DNA of 64,000 nucleotides from Varroa destructor (lineage: Eukaryota; Arthropoda; Arachnida; Mesostigmata; Varroidae). A program made the translations under genes and the position numbers. Below the pieces are notes generated by a model. That model made no database searches, had not been told where the DNA came from, and was given only the letters and a program-made list of their open reading frames with translations. Shown piece by piece: positions 49,409 to 62,613 of the stretch; the stretch's first letter is position 1; each line of letters starts with the position of its first letter. The stretch covers positions 33,751,608-33,815,607 of the forward strand of contig NW_019211456.1 of assembly GCF_002443255.2 (NCBI RefSeq), written 5' to 3'.

Positions 49409-49482
49409 TAGCATACGAGGATTCGAACTCGTATAGTCCTGCCAAGGTAACGGACACGCCTACCACTACGAAGCTGGTATAT
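49409..49482 (-). other. tRNA-like pol III promoter module (tRNA relic or SINE head)
   Basis: Read on the minus strand, CGTAGTGGTAGG (49459-49470) gives a D-arm and A-box-like segment, and GAGTTCGAATCC (49419-49430) gives a nearly perfect B box with the TTCGAAT loop of the T arm. The distance between them fits a tRNA. The middle (GTCCGTTACCTTGGCAGGAC) can form a four-pair stem but with an over-long loop, so a functional anticodon arm is doubtful. A degenerate tRNA gene or tRNA-derived SINE is the best reading. Confidence 0.5.
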
Positions 49483-49489
49483 ACTGATC

Positions 49490-52390
49490 CAGCCGGCTTT
49501 ACAACTTCGAACTGGATTCGTACATACATAGTTACTGCAAAATACTCGAAATAACACAAATTGTCCAGAAGGATAGAAGCGTGGTAGAGCGTAGAGTCAA
49601 TGAAAATCTGGAATGTCAGTAGTACGGTAGTTTTTTGGTTTTGCCAACTTTATTACCACAGCAAAGCTTTGTCAGCTTTGAAAGATATCAACAAAAGTAA
49701 TACTTTACATTCAGTTTACTGAATGCATCAATGTCCTGGTAAGCAGGCCGATCAAGACGTAACAGAAAAAATCCAGCTGGTTCTCCTTGTACAATAGTAT
49801 TCCAACTTGATCTGTTCCATAATAGATTAGATTATTTTCACGACCACCGGGGCTGCTTCTGCCGGCTAAATTGATAACAAAGTTGGAACAATGTTCTTCT
49901 GGCTTACCAGCTAGAAGGCTGTGGGCCTCGAGTAGGTAATCAATCCGTCGAACGATGAAAAAGCTCGCGCACTTATAGGAACTAGGTATGCACTGCAGCA
50001 GGGTGAGGTGTATGGAAAACAACTAATTTATAGTATGGTTGTATTTTTTTCTGGGCTAGTGTGGGATGACTAGCACAGACATAAGTACATCCACTAGCAG
50101 CCTTAAAGGTCTAAACTGAGGCATCTAAAGTTAGGTCTTTTTTGTCTAGTATTTCTATTGTTTTTACCGATTTTTCCCATAAAATATTTATAACCTTGTT
50201 ATTATACGTCAAGTATAACATCGTCATTACCTGTCCTAACACATTTACTTATTGCAACGGTATTCAACCTTTAATGTGCGCTTCTCACAACTTCGTTTTT
50301 ATTGTTGAACGCATTTGGCACTTAGAAATTCCTCCCAAACAAATCGATCTGCCTCATTTTCGCTCACGTCTCCCTCGTGCTTCGTCACCTCTGGCCCCCG
50401 AACAACGGGGTCTAAAAACTATGTCCTGATATCGTTCTCGACCCCAACTTCTCTGTCTGTAACCACTGTCCGTCTTTGACCATCATTCGTTGTGATCCTA
50501 TCCATGTCGCTGATGGCTGAAGAGAGGTATATTATGCTTGTTCTCGAGCAAGCGAGTAAACCTGCGTTCGGCCGCAGATCTTCCCCCGTTCACCAATCCG
50601 AAGAATAGTCCTGTTCTTACATCGTGTTCCCGTATCAGCCCTCTAAGTATAATAATAAAGGAAGTACAAAGAGCGGCCGCCAGACTCGCACGCAGTCCAC
50701 GGGCAAGCGGACAGACCGACACTTAGCGGGCTGCCAGCAAGTAGCAAAGCATTTTTTGTGAGCATTTCAACTTCACCGTTAAGCTTCGTTTTCAGCACTT
50801 AACCCCCAGAGTCTCTAGCGTCTTCCGCCGTTTTCTCTCTCCCATTTTGTGTTTGCACAGTATTTCTGTATTGTCCTAATGAATATTCGTGCAAATGGGT
50901 GTGCATATTTATTCACTCGGTTTTCGTCGGTCCTGACCGTGCGTCCATTCAGAGGTCCGTTTGTTGTTCCCTCTTCAATCCGACGCTCAAGCGAAATCAA
51001 GCAATAGCGTATTTTCAATAGTATGTACGCACTAAAAGCATACCGCGATGATATAATGACGTCGGGGTGGAGGGTAACGTAGAAAACTCGAACGGAGACC
51101 GAGGCTGGATTGGGCGAACGCTTTTGTCCGTCGGCATGGCAGGGACAATGGTGGCCAAAACTGTAATGCTGAATGAATGCAAGGTCTACTATTGAGCTGT
51201 CGTAAATTGACATGAAATAACATGAATATTAGGCAGGCAGGTAGAGGACGACCTGTTCGAAGGGCGCGATTTTCGAAAACAGGGTGAGAGTAAAATGAAG
51301 GATGAGAGAGCTGACAATAAATTGAATACGGTAAAGGCGTATAGGCACCTAATTAGTAGATGTGTCTATTGGGGAAACGGATAGCGAAGACGCTAGTAAA
51401 CAGACCTAGGTGATAAGATAAAAAGATTTCAGACAATATATAACCAAACGTAATTCATAGAGGGAGCTCGTGTCGAGTTCACAGATCTACGACCAGCAAC
51501 AAACCAGCGCGGATGTTAATTTCTCATGGCTGAAACTTTCAAGCTCGTATGCTGAAAAACGGAACGGTATAATGTTATTAAGAATTATGGTTTCAAATAA
51601 GCACCTATCCTCACTTGAGAAAAAACAAAATTATTTTTAATCTCGACTTCGTAATTTGTAGTTTCAATTGTGATTGTTGGTACGAATAGAAAATATATAT
51701 TCGAAGACCTCTGAGTGAAACACTAGCTTAATATATGCTGAAATCCAGCTGCACTCAATTTTAGTTTGCGTTGAGCATATTATGAATAGTGCCTCCTACT
51801 ATTTCTGTATCTCACGGTGCCAGACGCCTGTCTCGCCTGACCCATGAACGTGACTTAACAAAACCTAAATATGCAGACCCAAGTGCTACACAGCTTATTT
51901 TAATGAGAGTTTCAATTTTATAATTGCAAATACGTAAATGGCCCGTAAACGGATTCAACTAGTCGTCATCAGTTTACCCATCCTGCGGCTCTATACCGTT
52001 ATATAAATGATATAGAACGAGTTGGCCGACACCATATCTAATATTGTGTGTTGGGCCCCCCGAAGCAGTAAATAGCAAGAAGTCCATTATTTGGCTGACA
52101 AAAACGTAACAGAGACAATCCTGTTGATAGAAATTTGTTCCTATGTTCCCAAGAGAGGTAATAGGCGACCAGTATATACTTAATCTATCCGATCGATTAA
52201 TTGTACATTCAGTAGCTCGATTAAGGAAAGTTTCGCTAAAGGAGGATTAAATTTCGAAGAAGGATTAAATCTAGCAACGAGTAAAAGCAATCGAGAAAAA
52301 CATGCTATGAAGCTGATGATTTGATTCAAGAGCCGACATAGTATGCTTTGCAGATAGATGGATATTCTGATGTGTTTCGTTTCCTATAAA
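49490..52390. other. non-coding stretch, nothing recognised
   Basis: AT-rich to mixed DNA. Minus-strand frames at 50022-49711 and 51213-50815 are open for 103 and 132 codons but carry no recognisable motifs. A near-duplicate AGGATTAAAT pair lies at 52243-52270. Confidence 0.45.
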
Positions 52391-52396
52391 AATTAA

Positions 52397-52477
52397 GTTT
52401 CCTCAGGAAACGGTTTCCATTTGAAACTTCGAATCATGTTAGAGGAATAAGTATTGGACTTACTCCCCTAACATGAT
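52397..52477. other. cluster of three consecutive hairpins
   Basis: Three inverted repeats follow one another. GTTTCCT/AGGAAAC has a one-base centre (52397-52411). GTTTC/GAAAC has a five-base loop (52413-52427). The main hairpin (52433-52477) has 20-base arms and a five-base loop, with 18 of 20 positions pairing. In a minus-strand RNA the two exceptions become G-U wobbles and the stem is complete; in a plus-strand RNA they are A-C mismatches. No known family is recognised. Confidence 0.6.
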
Positions 52478-52479
52478 AC

Positions 52480-53100
52480 ATAATTCAGTGTCAGCAAGTA
52501 TCAAAATGTAGCTCATCCAAAGTTATCGAAAAGTCGTTTAAATTCTAAGCAAACCAAATAAAATGCTTGATTAGAACGTTAAAATTCTATTACGTGTTCT
52601 TTTTTATATACTACAAAATAATTCTTTTTAAAAGACCTACTCAACCCACTTTAATAAGCGTCATTGAACACTTGAAGGTTTAGATGTTATAGTGGTAATG
52701 TGTACTCGCAGAACTTCCTTAAGGCCGTGTTTGTAGGAAACAATCTCCATTCATTTCTGGGTACAATTCAATGGGCAGAATCCTAGCCCTGCAATGAGGC
52801 ACATTGTTGAGCTCTGCTTAGTAGTGCGTATACAAGTTGGACGTGCCTCTACACGGCGCAGGCAGTCACATCCATTCCGGACCGATCAATCCTTTTTTCC
52901 TGCGGGTGCCCTCTATCCAAACGTTGGGCATACCACGTGTTTACGTTTCCCCACACTTCAATACAAGCCCTCGAGTCGAACCTGAAAGAAGCAACAGAAG
53001 TGCTATATATATGATCCAGTCAACGCTTCTCTTTCAGTTGGCTAAACCGATGCTATACACAAACGACACACACTAGATCGGCGCACGCACATCTTCCACA
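52480..53100. other. non-coding stretch, nothing recognised
   Basis: AT-rich to 52.7 kb, then more balanced. Frames at 52794-53076 are short and anonymous. Confidence 0.45.
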
Positions 53101-53139
53101 TTGTCGATACTGTTAAGTGCCCTGTTGACTTGGCACCTT

Positions 53140-53370
53140 GAAATGGATTATGTGGGAGCGCATGCATCGGTCTACACAAAGAGATTCAAGGAGCGGGCCA
53201 ATCAGTACTCGTTCAGAGTGCCTTTTCCCTCGCACGATGCGGGTACCCCCGTACGCCCGCGCGACAGACCTACGATGGGCTCCTGGCGCTGGCCTACGTT
53301 GTGCCGTGTGTCTCGTCTACTTTTGCACAATCCTTTACTAGGAAGTAATGCAACGGTGGACGACACTTAG
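53140..53370 (+). other. open frame with coding-like codon use; unidentified
   Basis: A plus-strand frame ending at TAG (53368-53370) reads DYVGAHASVYTKRFKERANQ and then a proline- and arginine-rich stretch. Codon use is mixed and GC-ending, unlike the AT-rich DNA around it. It matches no family I know, and a second plus frame is open over the same DNA. It could be a decayed retroelement piece, an exon or chance. Confidence 0.15.
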
Positions 53371-56300
53371 TCCAAACGGCCGAAATCGCCATGAGTTTCC
53401 ACCGCTAGGTATAGGCCTAGGACACATCTGCACACATACACTCTCCTGCTCTGAGTATAGTAGAATTTCTGTAGCTTACTAAGAGATCTGAGTTGCAACA
53501 GAAATAGGGCGAGAGTTGACCCAAACGAGTGGTAGCGCATAACAACGGGTTCAGTTAATTCGCCCTGCGGAACCGACATCCACCACGACTCCCCTCCGTT
53601 TCACCTTTCTAGCATGTTAGCTACTCTATCGCTGCCGCCGGCACGGTGTGTACGACAACGACACGACTTTCGTAAGCCTACCACTAGCCAGTTGATTTTT
53701 TTGTGCAGGCCGTAGGTGCTGGTCCCTACAACCCCTATTGGTCCTCCCTGGCGCAACTTGGCTTACCCCCTACACCGACCTAGCAACCCGCATAGGTGCC
53801 CGCGGTGCCGCCTAAGCTTTTTTGGCCACAAAGGGTGCAGGCTTCTCGCCTTGCTTTTCTGATCTGGCATTCAGTTCCTCGTACTCGTCGCCGTATCCGA
53901 GAAATCAGACAAAGGCACAGGAACACATGGAGAGAGAGAAAGAGGGAAAGGGAATAGTGCGCTGATTAAGCAGTTGGTTACAATGCCACCCCATGTTTTC
54001 AAAGGGCCCATTTGCTTGGTTGCATTGGAGTCGTCGAGGCGAAAGCAGGTTGACGTAGTCGTCTGAGTGGCCTGCGTCCCTCCGATGCGGCTGCTGGGGT
54101 TGACACCGCAGCTGACTCTGAATATGGATCATCGGGGAGGTTCGAAGGCTTTGCCATCGCTCGGCTTCGTCCGACACTCCCCCAGAGGCGAAGAAACTCG
54201 CGAAACTCTACGAGGCTTCTGCAATCCCTCTGGTAGCAGGGAGGTTAGCGCGTAGAAGTAGGAACAAGTACGTATCTATTGACTGATTATTCGGATATGC
54301 TTTGAGTGGGCTTGGATTCGGTTTACTACAGCGTCGTTTGTGCGCCTACGTGACTATATGGTATATTTCTTTCGACTTTTTACGATCTGTTTAAGCCGAT
54401 GCCGTTGTTGGAGATGCAGCGCGCCGGATTGCATGTAGATATACTCCATTCTGCGATAACTCCTGACTATATTGGTCTTTTTTTAACACCCCCGCAGAGA
54501 TGCACTATCCGACTATCCAACGATCGATAAACTTTACTTCTGTAAGAATTCAATCTCTTATACATATGTTTATGCCAATAAGTGATCGATAATTAATCGT
54601 AAAAGAGAAAACGTGCATTGCCTGTTTGGCTTTCTACGCCGTACATAATGATCAGCTTTTCGTATTTTCCATTATCAGAGGAGCGGCATAAATTATGCTG
54701 TTATATTGTTTGTCATTGTTTGCAGCCTTGTCGCTTCTACGGTTGCTACTGATCTCTGCGGCTGTGTCTGTTTTGCTGAAACTGTTGTTGCCTGGCCGTA
54801 ATAAAGCAAAGCGAACCGACAAGAAGCGATATCAAGGGATGACGGTGTAGCACTGAGGGTTACAAGCCCTACAACGTAATGGAGCACCCACTAGAGTGTC
54901 TTCGACCGGGCGATAATCACACCCACGTGGATTACAGCAGTGCCGATACCTTTCACTGCCACCATAATTTTGTTTTGTTGCTTGTGTCGAGCTCAGGCTG
55001 GCCAGCTAGCTCCTTTTTGTCCGGTATTTTTTCTTTCTTTAATGCGCACCCCTGCTCTAGTTTATGTATGAGAAAACGACAGATTTCTAAGAGCTGGATT
55101 CTGAGCTAAGTCAATGCTGAGGCGATAGAAGAAATATTGCCGTCGCTGTAGATATTCGTTCAATGTCACAGCGTTTTTTAGTGAAAGGCACTCAGCATTG
55201 CCTATTCTAGGGCACGGAAATCCCATAGGGCCGCTCATGCACGCGCTCCTTACTCAGACCAGCCTTACAATCGTGAACTAGCAGCCCCCGTAGGACAACA
55301 TAATCAGGACGTACTTAGAAGCTACATCGCCATCATGATTCGTTACCGTACAGTATACAGCGAAAATGGTACGCATAAGTGACAAGGATGCAATGGATAA
55401 GATGATATGTTACAGCGTATTCCAGCCAGTTATAATACTCGACTGAAATAGTGGCGGCGCTTAACTGAAACAAAGTGGATCTGATAGTTTTATGTATTAG
55501 ATTTGATTATAGTTTGTTTTTCTGTTTTTTTTTTGAAACAATTTTTTTGTTTCTAAAAAATGGTTGGGCTTTCTTTTGTTTTATGGCATTTCACTAATTT
55601 AGTAGTTTTACCATGTGCAGCATTTTTCTTGTCCTTGCTCAAGAGTCTTTTTTTTTAATTTTAAAAAGTCATGCCTCACAAGCGGTCGTAAAGAGGTTGC
55701 ACCAAACGTGCAGTAAATCAAGCCCAATTGCGCCGATCCCTAACGAGCAGCAGGTATTATCATTGTGTTCCATGCGATCATGTTTACTGCACTGTAAAAT
55801 ATTTATTTATTTTTTTAATTTTGTCGTATCACTGTTTGTCTCGTTAGTGGTTTGAAAGCATCTTCTCTCAACGTTTCGTCGGCGGGAGCACGTCTGATCA
55901 AGAAGCTAAGTTCGTTGGGAAAACCTTCGCGCTAGAATCTGTTACGGGCTGTTTTAAACAAACACTTAGCTTGGTGTAGCATAATCATTTATTATTATCA
56001 TCATTATTTTGATTGACGTATTTTTATTATAGGTTGAAAATGGTTTTGAGCAGCGGTTAACAGCATTAACTGTTCGGAACACAATATATTTTATCTAAAA
56101 AATACAACCGAAACAAATCTTACTACACCGATTTTCTGAAAATAGACCAGCTTGCTTTGTTTCATAATAGCAGTGCTGATAACTACTGCTGTATCCGCGC
56201 AATCACACGACCTTACTGTGCTGTTCCCTATTTCAAGGAGAACTCTTCCCTATCTTAAACGCTTCGCTTGTATGTCTGGTCTCCCTAACGGAAATATAGG

Positions 56301-59300
56301 CCGTTTGTTTATCGTGCTGCACGCTGGAATTGCAAGCTAACTATTTTACTTACGCGATGATTCGGTCGAAATTTTACCACAAAGGCCTTTCGTTGCTTTT
56401 CAGCCCTGTTCAGCTTACACATGCCGGTACTTCAGTGCGGTAGTGTCTGGGACACCTACAAGGGTAGTCTCCTAATTGTTCACTTTTGCGCTTAGTTGTA
56501 CGCTTCTCCCCCCCCCCCCGCTCGATGTCCTTTCCGCACTTAGACACTCACCCCGGTTACGGATAGGTTAGGGCTGCTGGAACCATCCACGCTTGGCAGC
56601 GTAGGCTGAAATGGAGTAAGCAAGGCCTTTGGCGACTATCCCTTAGCTGATTTGTTAGAAAATGCTCAGCGATGGTTTGTGTGTTGGCACTAAAGTCAGA
56701 TTCTTCACAAAGCCTCCCCTCACCAGATTCAACCTGCGACTCCAGGTACCAACCAGACTCCCGGTTACTGCTTGTGAAATAAACTCAGTCCCGGTAATAA
56801 TGAGAAGTATTAACAGAAACAATTAGCCCAGGGTGGGCTGGGAATGACTGGGTATACACTTAAGAGGCGAGAGTGACGGAATAGCGAGAGATACAGCAGG
56901 CAACTAGAATCACAACACAAACCTGTGCGAAAGCGACGCAGAGCTATCGCTCCCGCCGCACTAGTCGGCGATTGTGACGTGAAGTGAGATAAGCGTACGT
57001 TGAAATCTGAAAGAAAGTGCTCATCTGCGAGCAGAGGAAGAAGGAGAGACTGAGTGGGTTGGACTGCACGAGCCGTGTGTTCACTTCGGTCCAGACCAAC
57101 ATCTCGGATGGCCGTCTCGCAATGGGCGCAGGAAACAACTGAAGTGAACAGGATAATGGTCACCTCATGACAGGGACAGTTGAGGCTATACTTTCTACTT
57201 TTTGAGCTTTTTACTCTCTGTGGAGTTCCTAGTATAATGACGAGAGAGGCATGTGAGAACATTGGTTTGGGTTTCTGTATTGGTGGCAGTGAAAAGACAA
57301 AACGTTGAACCCGTGACAACAGCGTTATTCTGCCCAAGGAAAAATCGAGTCAGACCGGATGCTAGCTAGCCTATCCTTACGGCGGAAGCAGCAGTAGTAA
57401 ATGTTATCTATCCAAGGTGAATAAAAGCCTAGACTATGGACAAGGATCTACCCAACCAGTGATATACGGGCACCGGAAGAGATAAGGTCACTATTTATAA
57501 ATTTGTCGCCTTTATGCTTCGTAGGAATGTACAGATATTGGCAAGAAACCACTTCTAACATATTCAGCTATTATATGTTTATCACGCTATAAAATGACCT
57601 ATACTCGTTTGAAGCACATGTATTTTATGTGCTTCGTCGATCTAGGTAACTGGCTATTCACCGATCTTATTGCTTTACAATTCATCCTGATTGAGGAATC
57701 TCTTATGTATCTATAACATTTTCACGTTTGCATTTCCTCTCGGTTGTATTTACATACGCTAAAAAGCACCTCTATTATATTCCAGGTGTGTCTTCATTTA
57801 ACCTTTTGAGTTCTGCTAAACTGGTACCTCGCTACTCCCTCAGGACAATCAACATTGTTCATGTTCCTGTGTTTCTTGTACGCAAGCATGCAACCCAATG
57901 CTAGCTTGCGTCTTTCCTCCAGGCACAAGTCCTGGTTGGAGCAACGGTGAAAGAGATCGGCGCTGTGCAGCTGGCCGCGTTGCTGAATTCTTAAATAGTC
58001 TGACTTCCCCAAGTTTCCCTTGGTATTCTCTGTCAATGCGAAAGGAAAAAGCTGCAAATGGGGCCTGGCGAACTCGGCTCGACCCTGGTCCAGGCAGGCC
58101 CAAGCGACTACCCGCCCACCAAGCTTGAAAAGAAGGGGACTTTCAACATGGGAGTATGAGACTCGGAGGTCCGTTCCTATAGCTGCTACCGTTGACACCG
58201 GTACTGTACCGCTACGGCTGCTGCTGTTTCGGCTGTTGCTGGAGCTAAGAGCAAATACATGTCGTCACCACTAGGCCCAAAGCAGCGGGGCCATACCGTC
58301 GTTGCCATGGCCCTGGTCAACCCCCTTTTAGTTCGAAGTTGCCTCGAAGGATGGCAACGAGCAGTAGCTACCGGTACCAACGAAACGAAAAAACTAGGAA
58401 AGCGAGTAGCGCCGGCCTTAGCGAACCTGTGAGATGGGTGGAATAACGTAGTCGTAGCGGACAATCCTTGGTTCGCCCACTTTGCCCTGTGAATACGGCC
58501 AGAGCTACTATCAGGTAAAAGCATACAATGATGGCTTGAAAAAGGAATAACGAACTTCATTGTAACTAGTTTGTTAAGAAGGATCAGGGAAAGCCAAATC
58601 GTACTTTCGCACTTTTACATTCTATTTAGCTTGGTAGTACCTGCAAAAGATGAGGACTTAGTAGTGAAATCATTGCATCCAATGACTGTAACATTAGTTG
58701 ATGATTTGTCATCAGGGCAAGTTTTTTTTGGGTAATTCAATTTTACTTTGAGCCAAATGTTACTTTTTTTTTTTAAAACTGATGATATTTTATAGCATAT
58801 TTGGTTTCCCATTACTGTTAAGTGACCAGCGATTACACATCAATAAAACACCCTAAATGCACGATATGCACGTATCAAATTCATACATTCTGTTTCTGTC
58901 CATTAGTTTCTGGGATAAAAAAAAATCAAACCACTCTTTCATACTTGATATTTTACTCAGATTTTAAAGCAGTGTCTTCCCTCTGTCGTTATTTTAAGCA
59001 GCGAGTCAGAGTACTTTATGGACGCCCCGAATATAGTTAAGTCTCTACATTCGAGCGTGTAGCTTCTTCATCCGAACGAGAAGACGAGGGGAACTGAAAA
59101 CTTCTGGGAGGGGCAACTATTTGGCCCCGGACTCCGTGTAACACTACGTCAGAGCAGCGTATTGGTCTTACACCGAGGAACCCAGAAATGCAGCGTTTAA
59201 CAAGCGGCCGGATCGATCAGGCGTGGGACTTGCGCCTGCTGGCGAGCCAACCAGGAAAGGCCACTTGTGTGAACCTTAAGAGGATCGCCTGCATTTACTG

Positions 59301-59480
59301 TGTACAACCTACCCTCATCGCATGTATTGTCTCCTCGAAGACTGTCAACCGTCGAGAATGGGCAGACATAATGCTCGGTGGAGTATCGCCCTTCATTCCC
59401 AGTTTTTCCATCTCGGCTGCATCATCGTGTGCAACCACTCCCCGCATTTAAGTTATAGCCTACACCAGTTCTATTCGTTC
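53371..59480. other. long non-coding stretch with small repeats
   Basis: No gene is supported. It includes a C12 run at 56508-56519, a 9-bp hairpin at 57611-57635 (GAAGCACAT/ATGTGCTTC), and GC-richer patches at 53.6-54.2 kb and 57.85-58.5 kb. A minus-strand frame at 57337-56810 is open for 175 codons but has no recognisable domain. Confidence 0.45.
56508..56519 (+). repeat. C12 homopolymer
   Basis: Twelve consecutive C bases, read directly from the sequence. Confidence 0.95.
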
Positions 59481-59489
59481 AGATGGATG

Positions 59490-59521
59490 CAAATCTATGT
59501 ATTTTAAAATACATAGATTTG
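59490..59521. repeat. perfect 32-bp palindrome
   Basis: CAAATCTATGTATTTT is followed immediately by its exact reverse complement, with no spacer. The symmetry ends abruptly on both sides (G at 59489, T at 59522). Confidence 0.97.
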
Positions 59522-61028
59522 TGTTTTAGCATCTCGCCTCGTCTGATTCTTCAAACAAATGGTTCAAGACAGGGGAGATGCAATAGAGACGTACTATAAC
59601 AGAAACAGATCAGAGACACTGATGCGCGTGCGAAAAATGAACTTCAAACTAAGAGCTAACGAATGTGTCACAATAAATAATACATTCCGTTATAAAGGAT
59701 AAGACGAAACCAAATTTTTGAGGCAGTTTGGGATGGGATTTCATTAGGTTCTGTCGACTGCGCAAAGACAGATCTAGTCAGGATCTCTAGAGCTTCATTT
59801 TAGCGATTCTAGAAACGCTGTCTAGTTTATATAATGATATAATGGTGTGGCAGCTGTCCCGTGCGCACGACGGAAAGTGGATGAACGCAGAGGGGTCTGA
59901 AAGCTTGCATTGATCATTTGTTTGCTTCAATGGCTTTAAAAATCGTGTGGTTCTAACGGCCAAAAGTTTCGAGGACCACATGAGAAACATTGTGTTGTAA
60001 TGCTTCTTTGGTATTTATAGGGTCTGGCTTGCTAGTCCTGTTTTGTTCGGTGAGGCAAACTGGAATTTTCTTTTATCGCAGTGCATCATTGTTTAAGATC
60101 GACGAATATCATTATTTGCTGTGTTTGAGGAAGCGTGAGCTACGAATGAAACGAGCGAGAGAGCTGTGAAATGACGAGACAATGTCGCGTCTAATACAGG
60201 CTATCCATAAATATACTACATATTAATATTAGCTGAAATTATACTGAAATATTAGCGAAACAGAGGCAACATGGAGGAGTTCTTTCTTTAGAGGGCGAAC
60301 CATTTTCGTATGTCAGAGACGGTTTACATAAAGTACAAACCTGATCATTGATTTAGCCAGATGAAACGCGAGATGTTCTGCAAAATCTAAAACTAGACAA
60401 ATTAACCCTTCACGTAGTGCGACCTCGTTCTGCAACAGAAACAGCTTTTATCCAGTACAGTATAGGCGCACATACAGACAGGTATGTATCACAATTGGGG
60501 TATAACAAGCATGACCGCAGGCGGCAGTTAAGGCACCTGTTGCAATCTGCCGCTCTGCCACAGCGAGACAAACGGCCGTACGGAGAAAAGCGCTAGGGAA
60601 AAGAGGCCGGCAAGAGAAGGGGCGACTGATTTGTTTGAAAAATATGTCCGCGCTCCGGTGCTTGCTCCCAGGCTCGCTATGCGCTTCGATGCGCTCGTAA
60701 TGCTCAGCCGTTCCTTCCGGTATCGCCGGAGGCGCAAAGGAACATTACGCATAGTAGCTGCAGAATTGCACGAAAGAGAATAGAGAGGACTGAGCGAGCC
60801 GGCAAACGCGTCCGCTCAGTGAAAAAAGTCCCTACCCAGGACTTAGGAAGTGTCCTGGACTTCTGGTTCTGGAGCGGGGGCCGCACCAGTAACCTTCACC
60901 AGTGAAGCTCCCCGCAGCAGCCCTCTCAGATCGTCCGCTCTCCGACCCCCGTAAAGTGACTATAAATGTGGAGGCGGCCAGCGAAAGGGGATGGTCAACG
61001 ATGCATGCTCCATTATGGATGGGATGAA

Positions 61029-61050
61029 CCTGCTGCTGCTGCTGCTGCTG
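61029..61050 (+). repeat. (CTG)7 microsatellite
   Basis: Seven CTG units, read directly from the sequence. Confidence 0.95.
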
Positions 61051-62586
61051 ACTCCTGGATACCCTAGCTTGCTCCGGAGGGACTCGCAATAGAGCGAGTA
61101 GCAGGGCTTTCAGGCGTGCCCGAGGTCACCACTATCACAGGGACTCATAAAAGGACATTGAGGCACACACATAGTGACATGGAGTCACATCTATTTCAAG
61201 GGAGAACTAACAGTAAGCAAGCAACGAAGTAGATGAAAACGCAGTTCATTTCATTGGTAGGCAGGTGAAGTGTCCGACATGTCTACGTTTTTATGCAGTG
61301 TTCATATGTCACTACGGTACAGACCGCTTATATGCACTAACTGACGTAGACTTCAGTAAAACGCGTCTGCTCGCTCATCAATAAGAGCATTAGTCAAACG
61401 TGAGTATTATCTAATGGTGTTTGCATGCCGTACCCGCCGTATATATACGGAAGGATAGAATTCAATTTGATTGTACTACGGTCTCATTCGTTACAATCTG
61501 CATATTAAAAGCAACATTTACTTACAACGTAGGATTTTTCTGACAGTTTTGTTAGGTTAAAATTTGCATTTTCATTCACACAGGCATTGGGGAGCTCATC
61601 AGCCATAGAAATACACGGCTATCACAGTACACAATACGATATCTTAGTTCTCCTCTATATTCCCATTACACCGCCTCACGACAGACCGTGTTAATACCCT
61701 CGCACGATTTAACACAAGTAGTGTCGTTTTTTTTCTAAATACGGACTTGTATTCAGGCCCATAAGCATACAATATATTAACTGCACATTATAGCGCAGGT
61801 CCTATTGTAATTTATTGAACTCAAAAATCCTTTTAGCTAGTTATTAGCTAATTAGAAAAAAATCACCGAAGTTACAGACATGTTTATCTGAAAACGAACG
61901 AAATTTCTAGCGTTTCCTTGTCGTAAAGTTAGCATTTTGTAATTCTACTAATTGTGTGAGACAGAAAAAAAAATACTTTAAAAAAATGTCACAACATAAG
62001 CCAAAAACAGAATGAAGACTTAACTCCGGACAAGTATTGGTGTCGACTATTCGCGCGCTAACACGATTGCATAATACCAACGAGTGTAAATCCCGAGTCA
62101 ATAGATCCCTCACAAAACTGACCCAGTCCGAAGTGAAAGTAAATTATCTAAGATTGTTGAGCCTTGCATTGGAGTGTATGGCCTTGCCGGACTTCAGGTT
62201 TGTAGGCTTCTTCGTATGTATGAATGGATACACTTTTTTTAAACTCGCCTTTGAGCATCATTATCGTTACTAGAAACAATGCAGTAATTGCTAGTTGTTA
62301 CTTTATAGCACGGGGGTGTTACACGATCGTAAAGTGTGCCAAAAATAAAGTGTCTTTATTCACTAGCAAAATATCTAATATTTGTTTAGTTTTTTTTCAA
62401 GCTACTACACCAATTTAAATAATTGATAATAATAATTAACTAATTAATTACTCGTAGACTTCATTAAATTAAAAAAATAATTTTTCATTGCCCACATCAC
62501 AGGATACAGAGGAGCTATAAAAAATATATCTGATTTTTATGTAAAGCGCGAGTCATGACCTTAAAAACTAAGATCAGAATATGGTG

Positions 62587-62613
62587 AAAAAAAAATTAAA
62601 AAAAAAAAAAAAA
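62587..62613 (+). repeat. A9-TT-A16 run
   Basis: Adenine runs of 9 and 16 separated by TT. This could be a retroposon tail, but no element body was recognised upstream. Confidence 0.9.

Noticed and set aside
56810..57337. 175-codon minus-strand frame
   Set aside because: No recognisable domain or splice context. Serine- and leucine-rich composition fits random GC-balanced DNA.
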